DNA from: Streptomyces megasporus
GTDB lineage: Bacteria; Actinomycetota; Actinomycetes; Streptomycetales; Streptomycetaceae
Assembly (NCBI RefSeq): GCF_000718985.1
Contig: NZ_JODL01000005.1
Location: 1-64,000 of the forward strand
Direction of reading: 5' to 3'
DNA length: 64,000 bases
In this document: piece after piece, positions 31,767 to 41,177 of the stretch
Position numbering within the stretch: the first letter of the stretch is position 1
Layout of the letters: every line of letters begins with the position of its first letter
Position numbers and translations under genes: made by a program
The notes under the pieces: generated by a model
Told to the model about the DNA's origin: nothing
The model's database searches: none
The model's input: only the letters and a program-made list of their open reading frames with translations

Positions 31767-32543
31767 ATGACCACCAAGACCCGTCGCAGTACCGTCCGCG
31801 CCCTGGCCGCCGTCGCCCTGGCGGTCGCGGTCACCGCGGGGGCGGCCGGGTGTGTGGACGCCGATGACGCCGAGCCGGAGCACCGGAGTTTCACGCTCGG
31901 GAAGGGGGAGGCGACGCTGACGGTCGACGTCGACGACTCGCCGGTGGAGTTGGTCGCCGCGGACCGGAGGGACGTGCGGGTCACCCGCTGGTTCGCCGGG
32001 TACGCCTACGGCGGCAGCACGGGCGCGAAGTGGTCCTTGGAGGACGGCACGCTCCGCCTGGGGCCGGACTGCCGGGGGCCCTCGAGTTGCGACATCCGGC
32101 ACCGGGTGGAGGTGCCGCACGGGGTGGCGGTGCGGGTCGTCAGCGACAACGGGGACGTCACCGCCCGTGGTTTCCGCGACGCGCTCGCGGTCGCCTCGGA
32201 GAACGGCAAGGTGAGGGTGCGGGACGCCGCCGGGCCGCTGGAGCTCAGCGGCCACAACGGTTCCGTCGAGGCCACCGGCGTCCGTTCCCGCAAGGTCACC
32301 GTCGAGGTCGACAACGGCGGGGTGAAGCTGGCGCTGGTCGAGGTTCCGGACCGGGTGGAGGCCCGCGGCCACAACGGTTCGGTCACCGTCGAACTGCCAC
32401 GCGCCGCGTACCGGGTGGACGCGGTGGCCCACAACGGCCGCACCCGGATCGAGGTGCCCCGTGACGAGGAGGGCGAGCACACCGTCGACGCCTCCAGCGA
32501 CAACGGTGACGTGACGGTGCGCACCGTGCGCACCGCTCGTTGA
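31767..32543 (+). CDS. DUF4097-type adhesin-like lipoprotein
   Basis: A 258-residue secreted lipoprotein. The signal peptide ends in the lipobox AGAAGC (Cys at about residue 29). The remainder is a right-handed beta-helix-like DUF4097 domain, visible as repeated SDNGDV, SENGKV, GHNGSV, DNGGV, GHNGSV, AHNGRT and SDNGDV motifs about 20 residues apart. Proteins of this family sit on the outer face of the membrane, often in stress operons. It starts 190 bases from the tRNA and is followed by a coiled-coil protein. Confidence 0.85.
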   Translation: MTTKTRRSTVRALAAVALAVAVTAGAAGCVDADDAEPEHRSFTLGKGEATLTVDVDDSPVELVAADRRDVRVTRWFAGYAYGGSTGAKWSLEDGTLRLGPDCRGPSSCDIRHRVEVPHGVAVRVVSDNGDVTARGFRDALAVASENGKVRVRDAAGPLELSGHNGSVEATGVRSRKVTVEVDNGGVKLALVEVPDRVEARGHNGSVTVELPRAAYRVDAVAHNGRTRIEVPRDEEGEHTVDASSDNGDVTVRTVRTAR

Positions 32544-32634
32544 TCGGCCCCGTGTGATCGGCCCCGTGTGTTCGCTCGTGCCGGGTGGGAGAATGGCAGC
32601 CGGGCCGGTGAGCGCGTACGGGGAGAGGACACAC

Positions 32635-33900
32635 GTGGCGGCTATGAACGGCGGCGCGCGCCGCTGGGGCTGGGGAGGCGGCGGGCGTGCCGAGAGTCGG
32701 CGTGCCGAGGCCCAGGCCGCGAAGGACGCGGCGGCCACCGCGTTCTACGAGTTGGACACCGCGCAGCGCGACCTGCGGATCTCCATGGAGACCCTGGCCG
32801 CCGTCGACGACTCCCCCGCCGCCCGCCGGGCCGTCGCCGACTTCGCCGAGTTCGGGCGGCGGATCGACCAGGTCAGCCACGACTACATCAAGGCCGTCGA
32901 CGCGCACGACCTGGACCGGGACGATCTGGATTCCGACACCGCCTCCCGCGCCCGTCAGGCCCTGGTCAGAGCCACCGAGGAGCTGGAGCGGACCAGGCGG
33001 GACCTGGAGCGGTTCGGGCAGGGGCTCGGGCCGCTCGTCGAGAAGGCCGAGAACCGGCTCGCCCGCCTCGCGCCCGCCGTGGAGCGGGCCCGGCAGGCGC
33101 TGCTCGCCGCGACGAACGCGCTCGACGCCGTGCGTTCCTCCGGTTTCCGGGCGGACGACCTGGCCGTCCGGCTGGCCTCCCTCTCCCCCGAGTTGACCAG
33201 GCTCAACGAGGGCGCGGGCCGGCACGGCGTGCGGGAGACCATCCAGCGGGCCGATCGCGTCCTGCGCGAGGCGGAGGCGATCCGCGAGGAGGCCGAGCGA
33301 CTGCCGGAGCGGGCCGCCGAGATCGATCGGCGGCTCACCTCCCTGCGCACCCGCGCCGAGGCGCTGCACACCCGTGCCGGCCAGGTGGATCCGGTGCTCA
33401 GCGAGTTGCGGCGACGGTTCTCCATGGCGTGCTGGGAGGATCTCCAGCAGGTTCCCGAGCAGGCCGTGCGCGCGGTGCGGCAGGCGGAGGAGAGACTCGC
33501 CGAGGCGCGCGAGGCGCGTCAGGAGCAGCAGTGGGCGGACGCCACCGCGCGGCTGTCGACGGTGCGGGCGTTGCTGAACGACGCCGACGAGGCGGTCTCG
33601 GCCGTCGGTGAGCGGCTGCGGCGCCTGAACGAGGTCTCCTCCGACCACACCGAGGAGGTGGAGCGGGTGCGTTTCGCCATCCGTGACGCCCAGCGGTTGG
33701 CGATGGCCGGCCGCACCCATCCCGACCCCCGGCACGCCGGGCCGTTGGACGCCGCGGTGGCGCGGGTGGACCGGGCCGTGGCGGGGCTGACGGGGCGGCA
33801 CCCGGACTGGTGGCGGTTCGTGATGGAGCTGGATGCCATCCGGGAGACGGTGGCGCAGGTGGTGCAGGACATCCGCGAGGAGCGTGCCGCAGGCGGCTGA
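32635..33900 (+). CDS. Conserved actinobacterial coiled-coil protein
   Basis: A 421-residue, almost entirely helical protein rich in Glu, Ala and Arg with long heptad-like stretches, for example ERARQALLAATNALDAV and AVRQAEERLAEAREAR. There is no signal peptide; the N-terminus is Gly/Trp-rich (RRWGWGGGGR). It resembles conserved streptomycete coiled-coil proteins without an assigned function. The GTG start has GGGGAGAGGA upstream. It may be structural or interact with the envelope. Confidence 0.72.
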   Translation: MAAMNGGARRWGWGGGGRAESRRAEAQAAKDAAATAFYELDTAQRDLRISMETLAAVDDSPAARRAVADFAEFGRRIDQVSHDYIKAVDAHDLDRDDLDSDTASRARQALVRATEELERTRRDLERFGQGLGPLVEKAENRLARLAPAVERARQALLAATNALDAVRSSGFRADDLAVRLASLSPELTRLNEGAGRHGVRETIQRADRVLREAEAIREEAERLPERAAEIDRRLTSLRTRAEALHTRAGQVDPVLSELRRRFSMACWEDLQQVPEQAVRAVRQAEERLAEAREARQEQQWADATARLSTVRALLNDADEAVSAVGERLRRLNEVSSDHTEEVERVRFAIRDAQRLAMAGRTHPDPRHAGPLDAAVARVDRAVAGLTGRHPDWWRFVMELDAIRETVAQVVQDIREERAAGG

Positions 33901-33954
33901 GCGGGCCGCGTCGTCTCTGTCCGTCCGGGTTGACCTGTGGCTATGCTGCGTTTC

Positions 33955-34176
33955 ATGCCGCGTTACGAGTTTCGCTGCCGCTCCTGCGGCACCACGTTCG
34001 AGCTGAACCGTCCGATGGCCGAGTCCGGCGCGCCCGCGACCTGCCCGGAGGGCCACGACGACACCGTCAAGCTGCTGTCCACGGTGGCCGTGGGCGGCAC
34101 CGCCTCCCGTGCCTCCGCCCCGGCGCCGAGCGGCGGCGGGGGCGGGGGGTGCTGTGGAGGCGGCTGCTGCGGCTGA
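33955..34176 (+). CDS. FmdB-family zinc ribbon protein
   Basis: A 73-residue protein with the FmdB pattern: MPRYEFRCRSCGTTFEL (Cys pair one), then a second Cys in ATCPEGH, followed by a Ser/Ala/Pro linker and a Gly/Cys-rich tail (GGCCGGGCCG). Such proteins are probable regulatory zinc ribbons. The start at 33955 matches the family; the upstream in-frame start at 33937 is rejected. Confidence 0.88.
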   Translation: MPRYEFRCRSCGTTFELNRPMAESGAPATCPEGHDDTVKLLSTVAVGGTASRASAPAPSGGGGGGCCGGGCCG

Positions 34177-34218
34177 CCCCTCCGCCGTACGGGCCGCCGT
34201 ACGGGCCGTATGACGTGT

Positions 34219-34255
34219 GACGCCGCCGCGGTGCTCCGGGCACCGCGGCGGCGTC
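34219..34255. terminator. Bidirectional terminator hairpin
   Basis: Perfect 16-base arms 34219-34234 and 34240-34255 with a five-base loop, between the convergent FmdB and MMPL genes. Confidence 0.88.
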
Positions 34256-34297
34256 GTGTGGTCCGCTTCGTGCGGGCCGCGTCGTGTGGGCCCGGGG

Positions 34298-36454
34298 TCA
34301 GACCCCGGCGGTCTCCTTCTCGGGTGCCCGGTCGACGGGCTGCTGCCGCAGGCTCTCGCCCTCGATGTCGAGGTTGGGCAGGACCCGGTCGACGGGGCGG
34401 GGCAGCTTCCAGGCGGCACGGCCGAGCAGGGACATCGCGGCCGGCACCAGGGTCATGCGGACGACGAACGCGTCGATGAGCACGCCGACGGCCAGGGCGA
34501 ACCCGATGGACTTGATGATCGGGTCGTGCATGAGCACGAAGCCGCCGAACACGGACGTCATGATCAGCGCGGCCGCGGTGACGACCCGGGCGTTGTGCCC
34601 CACGCCGTTGACCGTGGCCTGCTGGGCGGTGTCGCCGTGGACGAAGTCCTCCCGCATCCGCGAGACGAGGAACACCTCGTAGTCCATGGCCAGGCCGAAG
34701 AGGATGCCGATCAGCAGGATCGGCAGGAAGCTCACCAGGGGGCCGGGGACGTCCACGCCGACCAGGTCGGCCAGTCGGCCCTGCTGGAAGATGGCCACGG
34801 TGATGCCGAAGGTGGCGCCGACGGTGAGCAGGAAGCCCAGCGCCGCCTTGATCGGGACCAGGACGGAGCGGAAGACCAGCATCAGCAGCAGGATGGACAG
34901 CCCGACCACGAGCAGCAGGTAGACCGGCATGGCGTCCGCGAGCTTCTCGGAGACGTCGATGCCCATCGCCGTGACGCCGGTCAGGGCGACGTCGGCGCCC
35001 TCGATGTCGGCCACGCGGTCGCGGATGGCGTGGACGGCCTCCTCGGTGGCGGCGTCGGTGGGGCCGGCCTCGGGGATGACGGTCAGCAGCGCGGTGGTGC
35101 CCCGCTCGTTGAGCTGGGGCGGGGCCACGGCGAGGATGCCGTCGGTGCCCTGGATCACCGCCGCGGCCTCCTTGACGGCCGCCCCGGTGGCCTGGGCGTC
35201 GTCGCCGGAGACGACGGCGATCAGGCGGCCGTTGAAGCCCGGCCCGAATCCCTCGCTGGTCAGGTCGTAGGCCTCGCGCGCCGAGGAGCCGGGGGCGGCG
35301 GTGCCGGCGTCGGGCAGCGCCAGGCGCATGTCCTGGGCGGGCAGGGTGAGGGCGCCCAGCCCCACGATTCCGACCAGCAGGACGGGTATGCGCAGTCGGG
35401 TGACGATCCGGCCCCAGCGGAAGCCGAAGCCCTCCTTCTCGGGCTCCACGGCCGCGCCGCCCCGCTGCTTGCGGGGCAGGACCTTCTCGCCGGCGAAGCC
35501 CAGGACGGCGGGCAGCAGGGTGAGGGCGACCAGGACGGCGATGGCGACGGTGCCCGCCGCGGCCAGGCCCATGACGCTCAGGAAGGGAATGCCGACGACC
35601 GAGAGTCCGGCCAGGGCGATGACGACGGTGGCGCCGGCGAAGACGACGGCCGAGCCGGCGGTTCCGGTCGCCCGGCCCACGGCTTCCTCCGTGCCCATGC
35701 CCTCGGCGAGGAACTGGCGGTAGCGGGAGGTGATGAAGAGCGAGTAGTCGATGCCGACGGCCAGGCCCAGCATCAGCGCCAGGATCGGAGCGGTGGAGGT
35801 CAACTCCATGACGCCGCTGAGGGCGTACAGCCCGGCCATGCCCACCGCGACGCCGATCAGCGCGTTCAGCAGGGTCATGCCGGCGGCCACCAGGGAGCCG
35901 AGGGTGACGACGAGGACCACCGCGGCGACCAGGACGCCGAGCACCTCGGTGGAGCCGATCTCCACCTTGGCGGTCGCGATCTCGCCGCCGTGCTCGACGC
36001 GCAGTCCCTCGACGGAGGCGCCGACCTCCTCGTAGGCGTCGCGCTGTGCGTCGGTGACGTCCTCGGCCCGGGTGTCGAACTGGACCTGGACCAGGGCGTA
36101 GCGGCCGTCCTGTGACACGGAGCGGGCCTGGAAGGGGTCGACGGCGGCGACGACGCCGGGGACCTCGCCGGCTTCCTTCACCACCGGCGCGACCCGGTCG
36201 GGGGTGAGCTTCTCGCCTTCGGGGGCGGCGATCACGATGGTTCCGGTGATGCCGCTGGCCTGCGGGAACTCCCGTTCCAGCGCGGCCATCGCTCGCTGGG
36301 ACTCGGTGCCGGGCATCGTGAACTTGTCGGTGGTGGAGCCGCTGAAGGCGGCTGCCGCGCCGCCCAGCAGAGCGAGCAGGAGCAGCCACACGGCGGCGAC
36401 GTGTCGCCGTCGGCGGAAGGAGAACCGGCCGAGCCGGTAGAGCAGGGTCGCCAT
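34298..36454 (-). CDS. MMPL/RND-family membrane transporter
   Basis: A 718-residue transporter with the RND layout: one helix, a large extracytoplasmic domain, five or six helices, and the same again. Diagnostic stretches are GLAVGIDYSLFITSRYR and LFGLAMDYEVFLVSRMRED, each with the Asp-Tyr pair of the proton relay. It exports lipids, peptides or drugs. It is the second gene of an operon with the TetR regulator (46-base gap), so it is the probable target of that repressor. The ATG at 36454 has GGAGAG upstream. Confidence 0.9.
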   Translation of the reverse strand: MATLLYRLGRFSFRRRRHVAAVWLLLLALLGGAAAAFSGSTTDKFTMPGTESQRAMAALEREFPQASGITGTIVIAAPEGEKLTPDRVAPVVKEAGEVPGVVAAVDPFQARSVSQDGRYALVQVQFDTRAEDVTDAQRDAYEEVGASVEGLRVEHGGEIATAKVEIGSTEVLGVLVAAVVLVVTLGSLVAAGMTLLNALIGVAVGMAGLYALSGVMELTSTAPILALMLGLAVGIDYSLFITSRYRQFLAEGMGTEEAVGRATGTAGSAVVFAGATVVIALAGLSVVGIPFLSVMGLAAAGTVAIAVLVALTLLPAVLGFAGEKVLPRKQRGGAAVEPEKEGFGFRWGRIVTRLRIPVLLVGIVGLGALTLPAQDMRLALPDAGTAAPGSSAREAYDLTSEGFGPGFNGRLIAVVSGDDAQATGAAVKEAAAVIQGTDGILAVAPPQLNERGTTALLTVIPEAGPTDAATEEAVHAIRDRVADIEGADVALTGVTAMGIDVSEKLADAMPVYLLLVVGLSILLLMLVFRSVLVPIKAALGFLLTVGATFGITVAIFQQGRLADLVGVDVPGPLVSFLPILLIGILFGLAMDYEVFLVSRMREDFVHGDTAQQATVNGVGHNARVVTAAALIMTSVFGGFVLMHDPIIKSIGFALAVGVLIDAFVVRMTLVPAAMSLLGRAAWKLPRPVDRVLPNLDIEGESLRQQPVDRAPEKETAGV

Positions 36455-36500
36455 GGCGGAAGGTTTCTCTCCTCGGAGTTCGACGGGAGGAATCGAAAGG

Positions 36501-37046
36501 TCAGGTGGTGTGGCCGAGGGTCCGCAGCGAGCCGTGGAGGAGTTCCTCGCGCAGCACGTCGGCCGGCACGTCCGGGTCGCCGGCGCACGTCACGAAGACG
36601 GCTCCGAGCACCATGTGGGCGGTGACGAGGCGTTTGGGGTCCGTCGAGCGGCCGGCCAGGGAGGCCACGAGTCGTTCCGCCATTCCGGGCACGTGGGCCA
36701 GGGCCGGATGGCAGAGCGTCTCGGTGATGTCCTGGAAGAGGACCGTGACCTCGCGTCGGAAGCGCAGTGCGAGGTCGACGTATCCGGTGACGGCCGCCTC
36801 CACGACCCGGTCGTCGTCCAGCTCCGCCAGGTCGGCGTCCAACTCGGCGAGCGCCTCGCCCGCCGGGCTCAGCAGCTCGGTGAGGATCGCGTCCTTGCCG
36901 GCGAAGTGGTAGAGCAGGGACGCCTTGGAGCAGCCCACCACGGTGGCGATGTCGTGCAGCGACGTGCCCCTGTAGCCGTGGGTCGCGAACAGGTCCAGCG
37001 CCGCCTCCAGGATCTGTCCGCGCAGGGTGGAGGTGGAACGTGCCAT
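36501..37046 (-). CDS. TetR-family repressor
   Basis: A 181-residue regulator. The N-terminal helix-turn-helix reads ILEAALDLFATHGYRGTSLHDIA, in shorter form LFATHGYRGTSL, then VVGCSKASLLYHFAGKD. The C-terminal helical domain binds an unknown ligand. A 36-base perfect palindrome begins 14 bases upstream of the ATG, so it very likely represses its own operon, including the MMPL transporter. ATG 37046 is preferred to the GTG at 37055. Confidence 0.92.
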   Translation of the reverse strand: MARSTSTLRGQILEAALDLFATHGYRGTSLHDIATVVGCSKASLLYHFAGKDAILTELLSPAGEALAELDADLAELDDDRVVEAAVTGYVDLALRFRREVTVLFQDITETLCHPALAHVPGMAERLVASLAGRSTDPKRLVTAHMVLGAVFVTCAGDPDVPADVLREELLHGSLRTLGHTT

Positions 37047-37059
37047 GCCCCTCACGATA

Positions 37060-37095
37060 ACTGTCCGATCGGTCAGTCCTGACCGATCGGACAGT
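37060..37095. promoter_or_regulatory. TetR operator, 16-bp perfect inverted repeat
   Basis: Arms 37060-37075 and 37080-37095 are perfect complements around GTCC. Each arm itself contains the palindrome GACCGATCGGAC/T, so the site could hold two TetR dimers. It lies in the promoter region of the tetR-MMPL operon. Confidence 0.9.
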
Positions 37096-37134
37096 CACCG
37101 GGTGTGGGCTGCCTCACAGTGTCGTCCGGTACGG

Positions 37135-37806
37135 TCAGAGCCGACGCGCGATCGTCACGCCGTCGGCGACCGTCAGCATGATCGACTCGGTGCGCTCGTC
37201 GGCGGCCACGTGGTCGTTGAAGACGCGGATCGCGGCGGCGTTGCCGCCGGCGTCCGGGTCGGCGACCTCGCCGTGGAAGAGCACGTTGTCGGCGACCAGG
37301 AGGCCGCCCGGCCGCAGCCGCGGCACCAGTTCTTCCCAGTAGTGGACGTAGTTGCCCTTGTCCGCGTCCAGGTAGGCCAGGTCGATCCCCGGTTCGGCGG
37401 GCAGGGCGCGCAGGGTCTCCAGGGCGGGGGCGATGCGCAGGTCGACACGGTCCGCGACGCCCGCCCGGGTCCAGAACTCGCGGGCGACGGCCGTCCACTC
37501 CTCGGAGACGTCGCAGGCGATCAGCGTGCCGTCCGCGGGCAGGGCCCGGGCCATGGCGAGGGCCGAGAAGCCGGTGAAGGTGCCGACCTCCACGACGTGG
37601 CGGGCGCCGATCAGCCGCACCAGGAAGGCCAGCAGCGGCCCCTGCTCCTGCGCCGACTGCATGCCGGCCCGCTCGGGGAAGCGGGCGTGCGTGGTCTCCA
37701 CCAGCTCCCGCAGCACCGGGTCGAGTGGAGGGTTGTGGTCGAGCACGTACCGGTAGAGCTCCGGGGTCTGGAGCGGGCGCTTGTCGCGGGGTGCCTTCGC
37801 CGTCAT
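37135..37806 (-). CDS. O-methyltransferase (Methyltransf_3 type)
   Basis: A 223-residue SAM-dependent O-methyltransferase of the catechol/caffeoyl-CoA type. Motif I is VVEVGTFTGFSALAMA; IACDVSEEW holds the acidic ribose-binding residue; DLAYLDADKGNYVHY and LLVADNVLFHGEV supply the metal-binding Asp and Asn residues. It starts 14 bases after the HAD gene and is the last gene of the Ter-linked operon, so it probably modifies the metabolite made there. That link is inferred from operon position. Confidence 0.88.
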   Translation of the reverse strand: MTAKAPRDKRPLQTPELYRYVLDHNPPLDPVLRELVETTHARFPERAGMQSAQEQGPLLAFLVRLIGARHVVEVGTFTGFSALAMARALPADGTLIACDVSEEWTAVAREFWTRAGVADRVDLRIAPALETLRALPAEPGIDLAYLDADKGNYVHYWEELVPRLRPGGLLVADNVLFHGEVADPDAGGNAAAIRVFNDHVAADERTESIMLTVADGVTIARRL

Positions 37807-37820
37807 GTCCGCATCCTCGC

Positions 37821-38690
37821 TCAGCGCCCGCGCGTGTGCATCAGCATCTCCCGCAGGACGCGCTCCCCGGCCGCCACCCCGCGCTCGGGCAGGGCGGTGA
37901 CGTGCGGCGCCGTCCAGCCCAGGTCGGCCAGTTCGCCGTGGCCCGGACGCCAGGCGGTGTCGGCGGCCAGCAGCAGGTCGGCGTCGAGGAGGGAGTCCCC
38001 GGCGGCCAGGACGTCCCGGGCGCCGGTGCGGCGGACGATCTCGGCGACGGCGGCGCTCTTGGTGAGCGGACGGGGCACGGCGTAGACCTTGCGCCCCTGG
38101 AGGGAGACCGTCCAGCCGCGCGGCTCGGCCCACTCCTCCAGTTCCTTGACCCAGCCGTCGGGCAGGCGGTCGCGGTCCACCACCAGATAGGCGAACAGGT
38201 CCTCGGCGACGCGCTCCTTGAGGAGCCAGTCGGGGTCGGCGCCGGCCAGCATGCGGGCGCGGACCTCCTCCAGGGAGGCGCTCTCGGCCTCCAGGGCACG
38301 CCGCACGCGGGCGTGCCAGTCGGGGTCGGACTCGCCGTCCACCAGCAGGTGGCCGCCGTTGGCGCAGATCGCGTAGGCGGGGGGCGGTCCGGGCAGGTGG
38401 ACGCGCCGGTACTGCTCGCGGGTGCGGGTGGTGGCGGGGACGAAGACGGCGTGCCGGGCCAGCTCGGCCAGCAGCGCCGCGGCGGCCTCGGTGAGGTACG
38501 ACAGCGGTTTGGCCTGGTAGACCTCCACGCACAGCAGGCGCGGGGCCCGCTCGTCGGGCACGGTCAGGGAGAGGGCGGCGGCCGAGTAGATCAGGGTGCG
38601 GTCCAGGTCGCAGGCGACCAGCGCGGTGCACGGGCCGGGCATCGGGTCGGTCACCTGGTCGGGCGTCGGGTCGGTCGTCGAGGCGGTCAT
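37821..38690 (-). CDS. HAD-superfamily hydrolase of the Ter biosynthetic operon
   Basis: A 289-residue Cof-type HAD phosphatase. Motif I is VACDLDRTLIYS, motif II includes FVPATTRTREQYRRV, motif III the Lys of PLTKSAAVAEI and motif IV AGDSLLDADLLLAAD. The C2 cap contains AICANGGHLLVDGE. HAD enzymes of this type accompany PRTase and lyase genes in Ter-associated operons that are thought to make a nucleoside-like compound (Anantharaman, Iyer and Aravind). The start overlaps the stop of the PRTase gene by four bases. Confidence 0.86.
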   Translation of the reverse strand: MTASTTDPTPDQVTDPMPGPCTALVACDLDRTLIYSAAALSLTVPDERAPRLLCVEVYQAKPLSYLTEAAAALLAELARHAVFVPATTRTREQYRRVHLPGPPPAYAICANGGHLLVDGESDPDWHARVRRALEAESASLEEVRARMLAGADPDWLLKERVAEDLFAYLVVDRDRLPDGWVKELEEWAEPRGWTVSLQGRKVYAVPRPLTKSAAVAEIVRRTGARDVLAAGDSLLDADLLLAADTAWRPGHGELADLGWTAPHVTALPERGVAAGERVLREMLMHTRGR

Positions 38691-41095
38691 CGGACGGCCT
38701 TCCCGTCGGCGCCGGTCGCGCCGCGTGTGTAGCGGGGGTGGATGAGGCCCACACAGGAGTAGGGCAGGTCGTCGACCTCCTCGACGGGCACGCCGCGCTG
38801 CTCGGCCAACAGCCGTATGTGGTCCAGGTCGGCGCCCGCGCCGCGCCGGGCGAGGACGCGCCAGGGGACGCGGCGCAGCATCACCCGGGTGGTCTCGCCG
38901 ACGCCGGGCTTGACCAGGTTGACGTCCCCGATGCCGTACTCCTCGCTGATCCGCTCCACCGCCTTCCAACCGACCCAGGTGGGGGTGCGGTCGGCGGCGA
39001 GCAGCGAGCGCACGTCGACGTCGACCCGATCGCGGACCTCGTCGAAGCGGGCCTCGACGGTGTCCAGGAAGTGCCCGGAGACGTCCGAGGCGGCCAGTTC
39101 GCGGTAGAACTTCGCGCCGTGGAAGTCATCGGGCCCGACGAGGTCGGCGCGGAGGACGGTCCGCGAGATCAGCCCGGAGACGGTGGAGTTGAGGCAGGCC
39201 GAGGGGATGAGGAAGTCCTCCCGGGTGCCGTGGGTGCGCACGCAGCCCCCGGGGTCGGCCAGGACGGCGAGATCCGGGTCGAAGCCGGGGAACGGACGCA
39301 GCGCCTCGGCGAGTTCGCGGGTGATGGCGCCCTTGCCCGTCCAGCCGTCCACGAAGACGACGTCGGACGGGTCGTGGTGGGCGGCGAGCCAGCGCAGGGC
39401 GTTGGTGTCGATGCCGCGTCCGCGGACGATGGAGACGGCGTAGTGCGGCAGGTCCAGGCCGTGGACGCGGCGGGCCCAGCGGCGCATCAGCACCCCGATC
39501 GGCGTGCCGGCGCGGGCCAGGGAGGCCAGGACGATGCCCCGCCCCCGTTCGGCGAGCAGCGTGTCCGTCACTGTGCCGACCGCGCGGGCGATGCGGGCGG
39601 CGGAGGCGTCCAGGGCCTGGTGGAACAGCCTCTGGTACTCCTCGCTCGGCTGGTACTCCACCGGCAGCGACTCGGCGTAGTGGGCGCCGCCGCTCTGGAT
39701 GGCCTCCTCGCGCTCCTCGGTGGGCGCCTCCAGGGTGACGTCGGAGAGGTCCTGGAGCAGCCAGCCGACCTCCTCCGCCGCGTAGGAGGAGAACTCCGGA
39801 CCGCGCAGCGGCCTCGGCAGCGGCCGGTGGGAGGGGACGACCGCGAGCAGCACCCGTCCGGTGTGGGCGGCGAGGTGGGCGAGCAGGCCGTCGGGGGCGT
39901 GGAGGGCGGGGGTGTCGGCGGCCGAGTCCACGACGGCCACCACGGCGTCGAAGCCCTGGCCCGCGACGTTGTAGGCGTAGCGCGGTCCGGGCCCGTCGGC
40001 GGGGTCGTCGTGGGCGGGGAAGACCAGCCGGGTGCGTATCGCGTAGCCCGGCTCGTCGACCGCCAGGACGGGCGAACGGGTGGTGGTGGAGAAGCGGACC
40101 TCCGCGGTGGTGGCCCCGGTCAGCGCGTCGGCCAGCCGCAGCGGCGCGTACATCAGCTCCTCGCACCCCAGCACGAGCACCTTGCGCGCCCCGTCGGGCA
40201 GTTCGGCGGCGATCCGGTCCGCCATCGCCGGCAGGGCGGCCTCCAGCCGGGCGCGGTGGGCGGGGGTGAAGCCGTGCCGGCCGCCGTCGGGCAGCCCGAG
40301 CGGCCAGCCCAGGTCGACGCGGCGCACCTCGAACGGGGGCGCGGCGGGCGGGGGCGGCGGGGCGTCGTGGGCCTCGACCAGGGCGGCGCCGCGCTCCAGC
40401 ACGTCCTCGGGCAGGTGGACGCCGCCGGTGGCGAGGGCCACCACGTCGATGCGGGCGCCGAGGTCGGCGGCGAACTTCTCCAGCCGGGCGCGGTCGGACT
40501 CCCCGCGCAGGTCGGTGAGGGCGACGATCACGTACCGCTCGCGCGGGAAGGTCCGGTGCAGGGCGGTGATGGTGTTGAGGACGGTGGTACCGGTGGAGAA
40601 CTCGTCGTCCACCAGCACCAGGGGGCCGTCCCCGGCCGGCAGTTCGGGGTCCTCCGGCAGCAGCAGGTGGGAGGTGGCGTGGGAGTGCTCCTCCTCGAAG
40701 CCGCCCACCGGCGTCACGCCGGGCACGGGGCGGCGCGTGGAGTGGAGGTAGACGGCGGTGCCCAGCCCGTCGGCGACGCTGTGGCCCAGCGCGGTGGCGG
40801 TCTCGGCGTAGCCGAGGACGACGGCGCGGTCGGCGTCGTCGCCCAGCAGTTCGCGAACCCGTTCGCCCAGGCCGAGTCCGGTGCCGTGGACGATCTCGGG
40901 GAGCTGTGGGACGTGCTTGCCCAGGACCCGGGAGACCAGCAGGTGGGCTCGGCGCGGGTTGCGCCGCAGGGCCAGGCCCAGCAGGTCGCGCAGCCCGTCG
41001 GGCTCCCCCTCGGGGGCGTCCAGTCGGACGCCCAGCCGGCGGGCGACCCACTCCCCCGACCACTGTCCGCCGTCCGCCGTCCGCCCGTCCGTCAC
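38687..41095 (-). CDS. Fused phosphoribosyltransferase-TRSP-PRTase (StiP)-PELOTA protein
   Basis: An 802-residue multi-domain protein. Domain 1 (about residues 10-240) is a PRTase with the PRPP loop VLVDDEFSTGTTVLNT. A TRSP domain follows (about 265-440), beginning near DLGWPLGLPDGGRHGF. Domain 3 (about 460-690) is the StiP/PRTase_1 type with a second loop FVDGWTGKGAITREL. The last 80 residues resemble the PELOTA-like RNA-binding domain (VKPGVGETTRVMLRR, YSCVGLIHPRYT). In many bacteria these are separate genes. GTG 41095 has AAGGGAA upstream; a GTG at 41167 is possible. Confidence 0.85.
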   Translation of the reverse strand: MTDGRTADGGQWSGEWVARRLGVRLDAPEGEPDGLRDLLGLALRRNPRRAHLLVSRVLGKHVPQLPEIVHGTGLGLGERVRELLGDDADRAVVLGYAETATALGHSVADGLGTAVYLHSTRRPVPGVTPVGGFEEEHSHATSHLLLPEDPELPAGDGPLVLVDDEFSTGTTVLNTITALHRTFPRERYVIVALTDLRGESDRARLEKFAADLGARIDVVALATGGVHLPEDVLERGAALVEAHDAPPPPPAAPPFEVRRVDLGWPLGLPDGGRHGFTPAHRARLEAALPAMADRIAAELPDGARKVLVLGCEELMYAPLRLADALTGATTAEVRFSTTTRSPVLAVDEPGYAIRTRLVFPAHDDPADGPGPRYAYNVAGQGFDAVVAVVDSAADTPALHAPDGLLAHLAAHTGRVLLAVVPSHRPLPRPLRGPEFSSYAAEEVGWLLQDLSDVTLEAPTEEREEAIQSGGAHYAESLPVEYQPSEEYQRLFHQALDASAARIARAVGTVTDTLLAERGRGIVLASLARAGTPIGVLMRRWARRVHGLDLPHYAVSIVRGRGIDTNALRWLAAHHDPSDVVFVDGWTGKGAITRELAEALRPFPGFDPDLAVLADPGGCVRTHGTREDFLIPSACLNSTVSGLISRTVLRADLVGPDDFHGAKFYRELAASDVSGHFLDTVEARFDEVRDRVDVDVRSLLAADRTPTWVGWKAVERISEEYGIGDVNLVKPGVGETTRVMLRRVPWRVLARRGAGADLDHIRLLAEQRGVPVEEVDDLPYSCVGLIHPRYTRGATGADGKAVR

Positions 41096-41177
41096 GCCGT
41101 TCCCTTCACCGTCCGTGTCCGCCCTCCGGGGCGCCGTGGTCCGTCCCTCACCGTATCCGTCGCTCACGATCCGTCGC

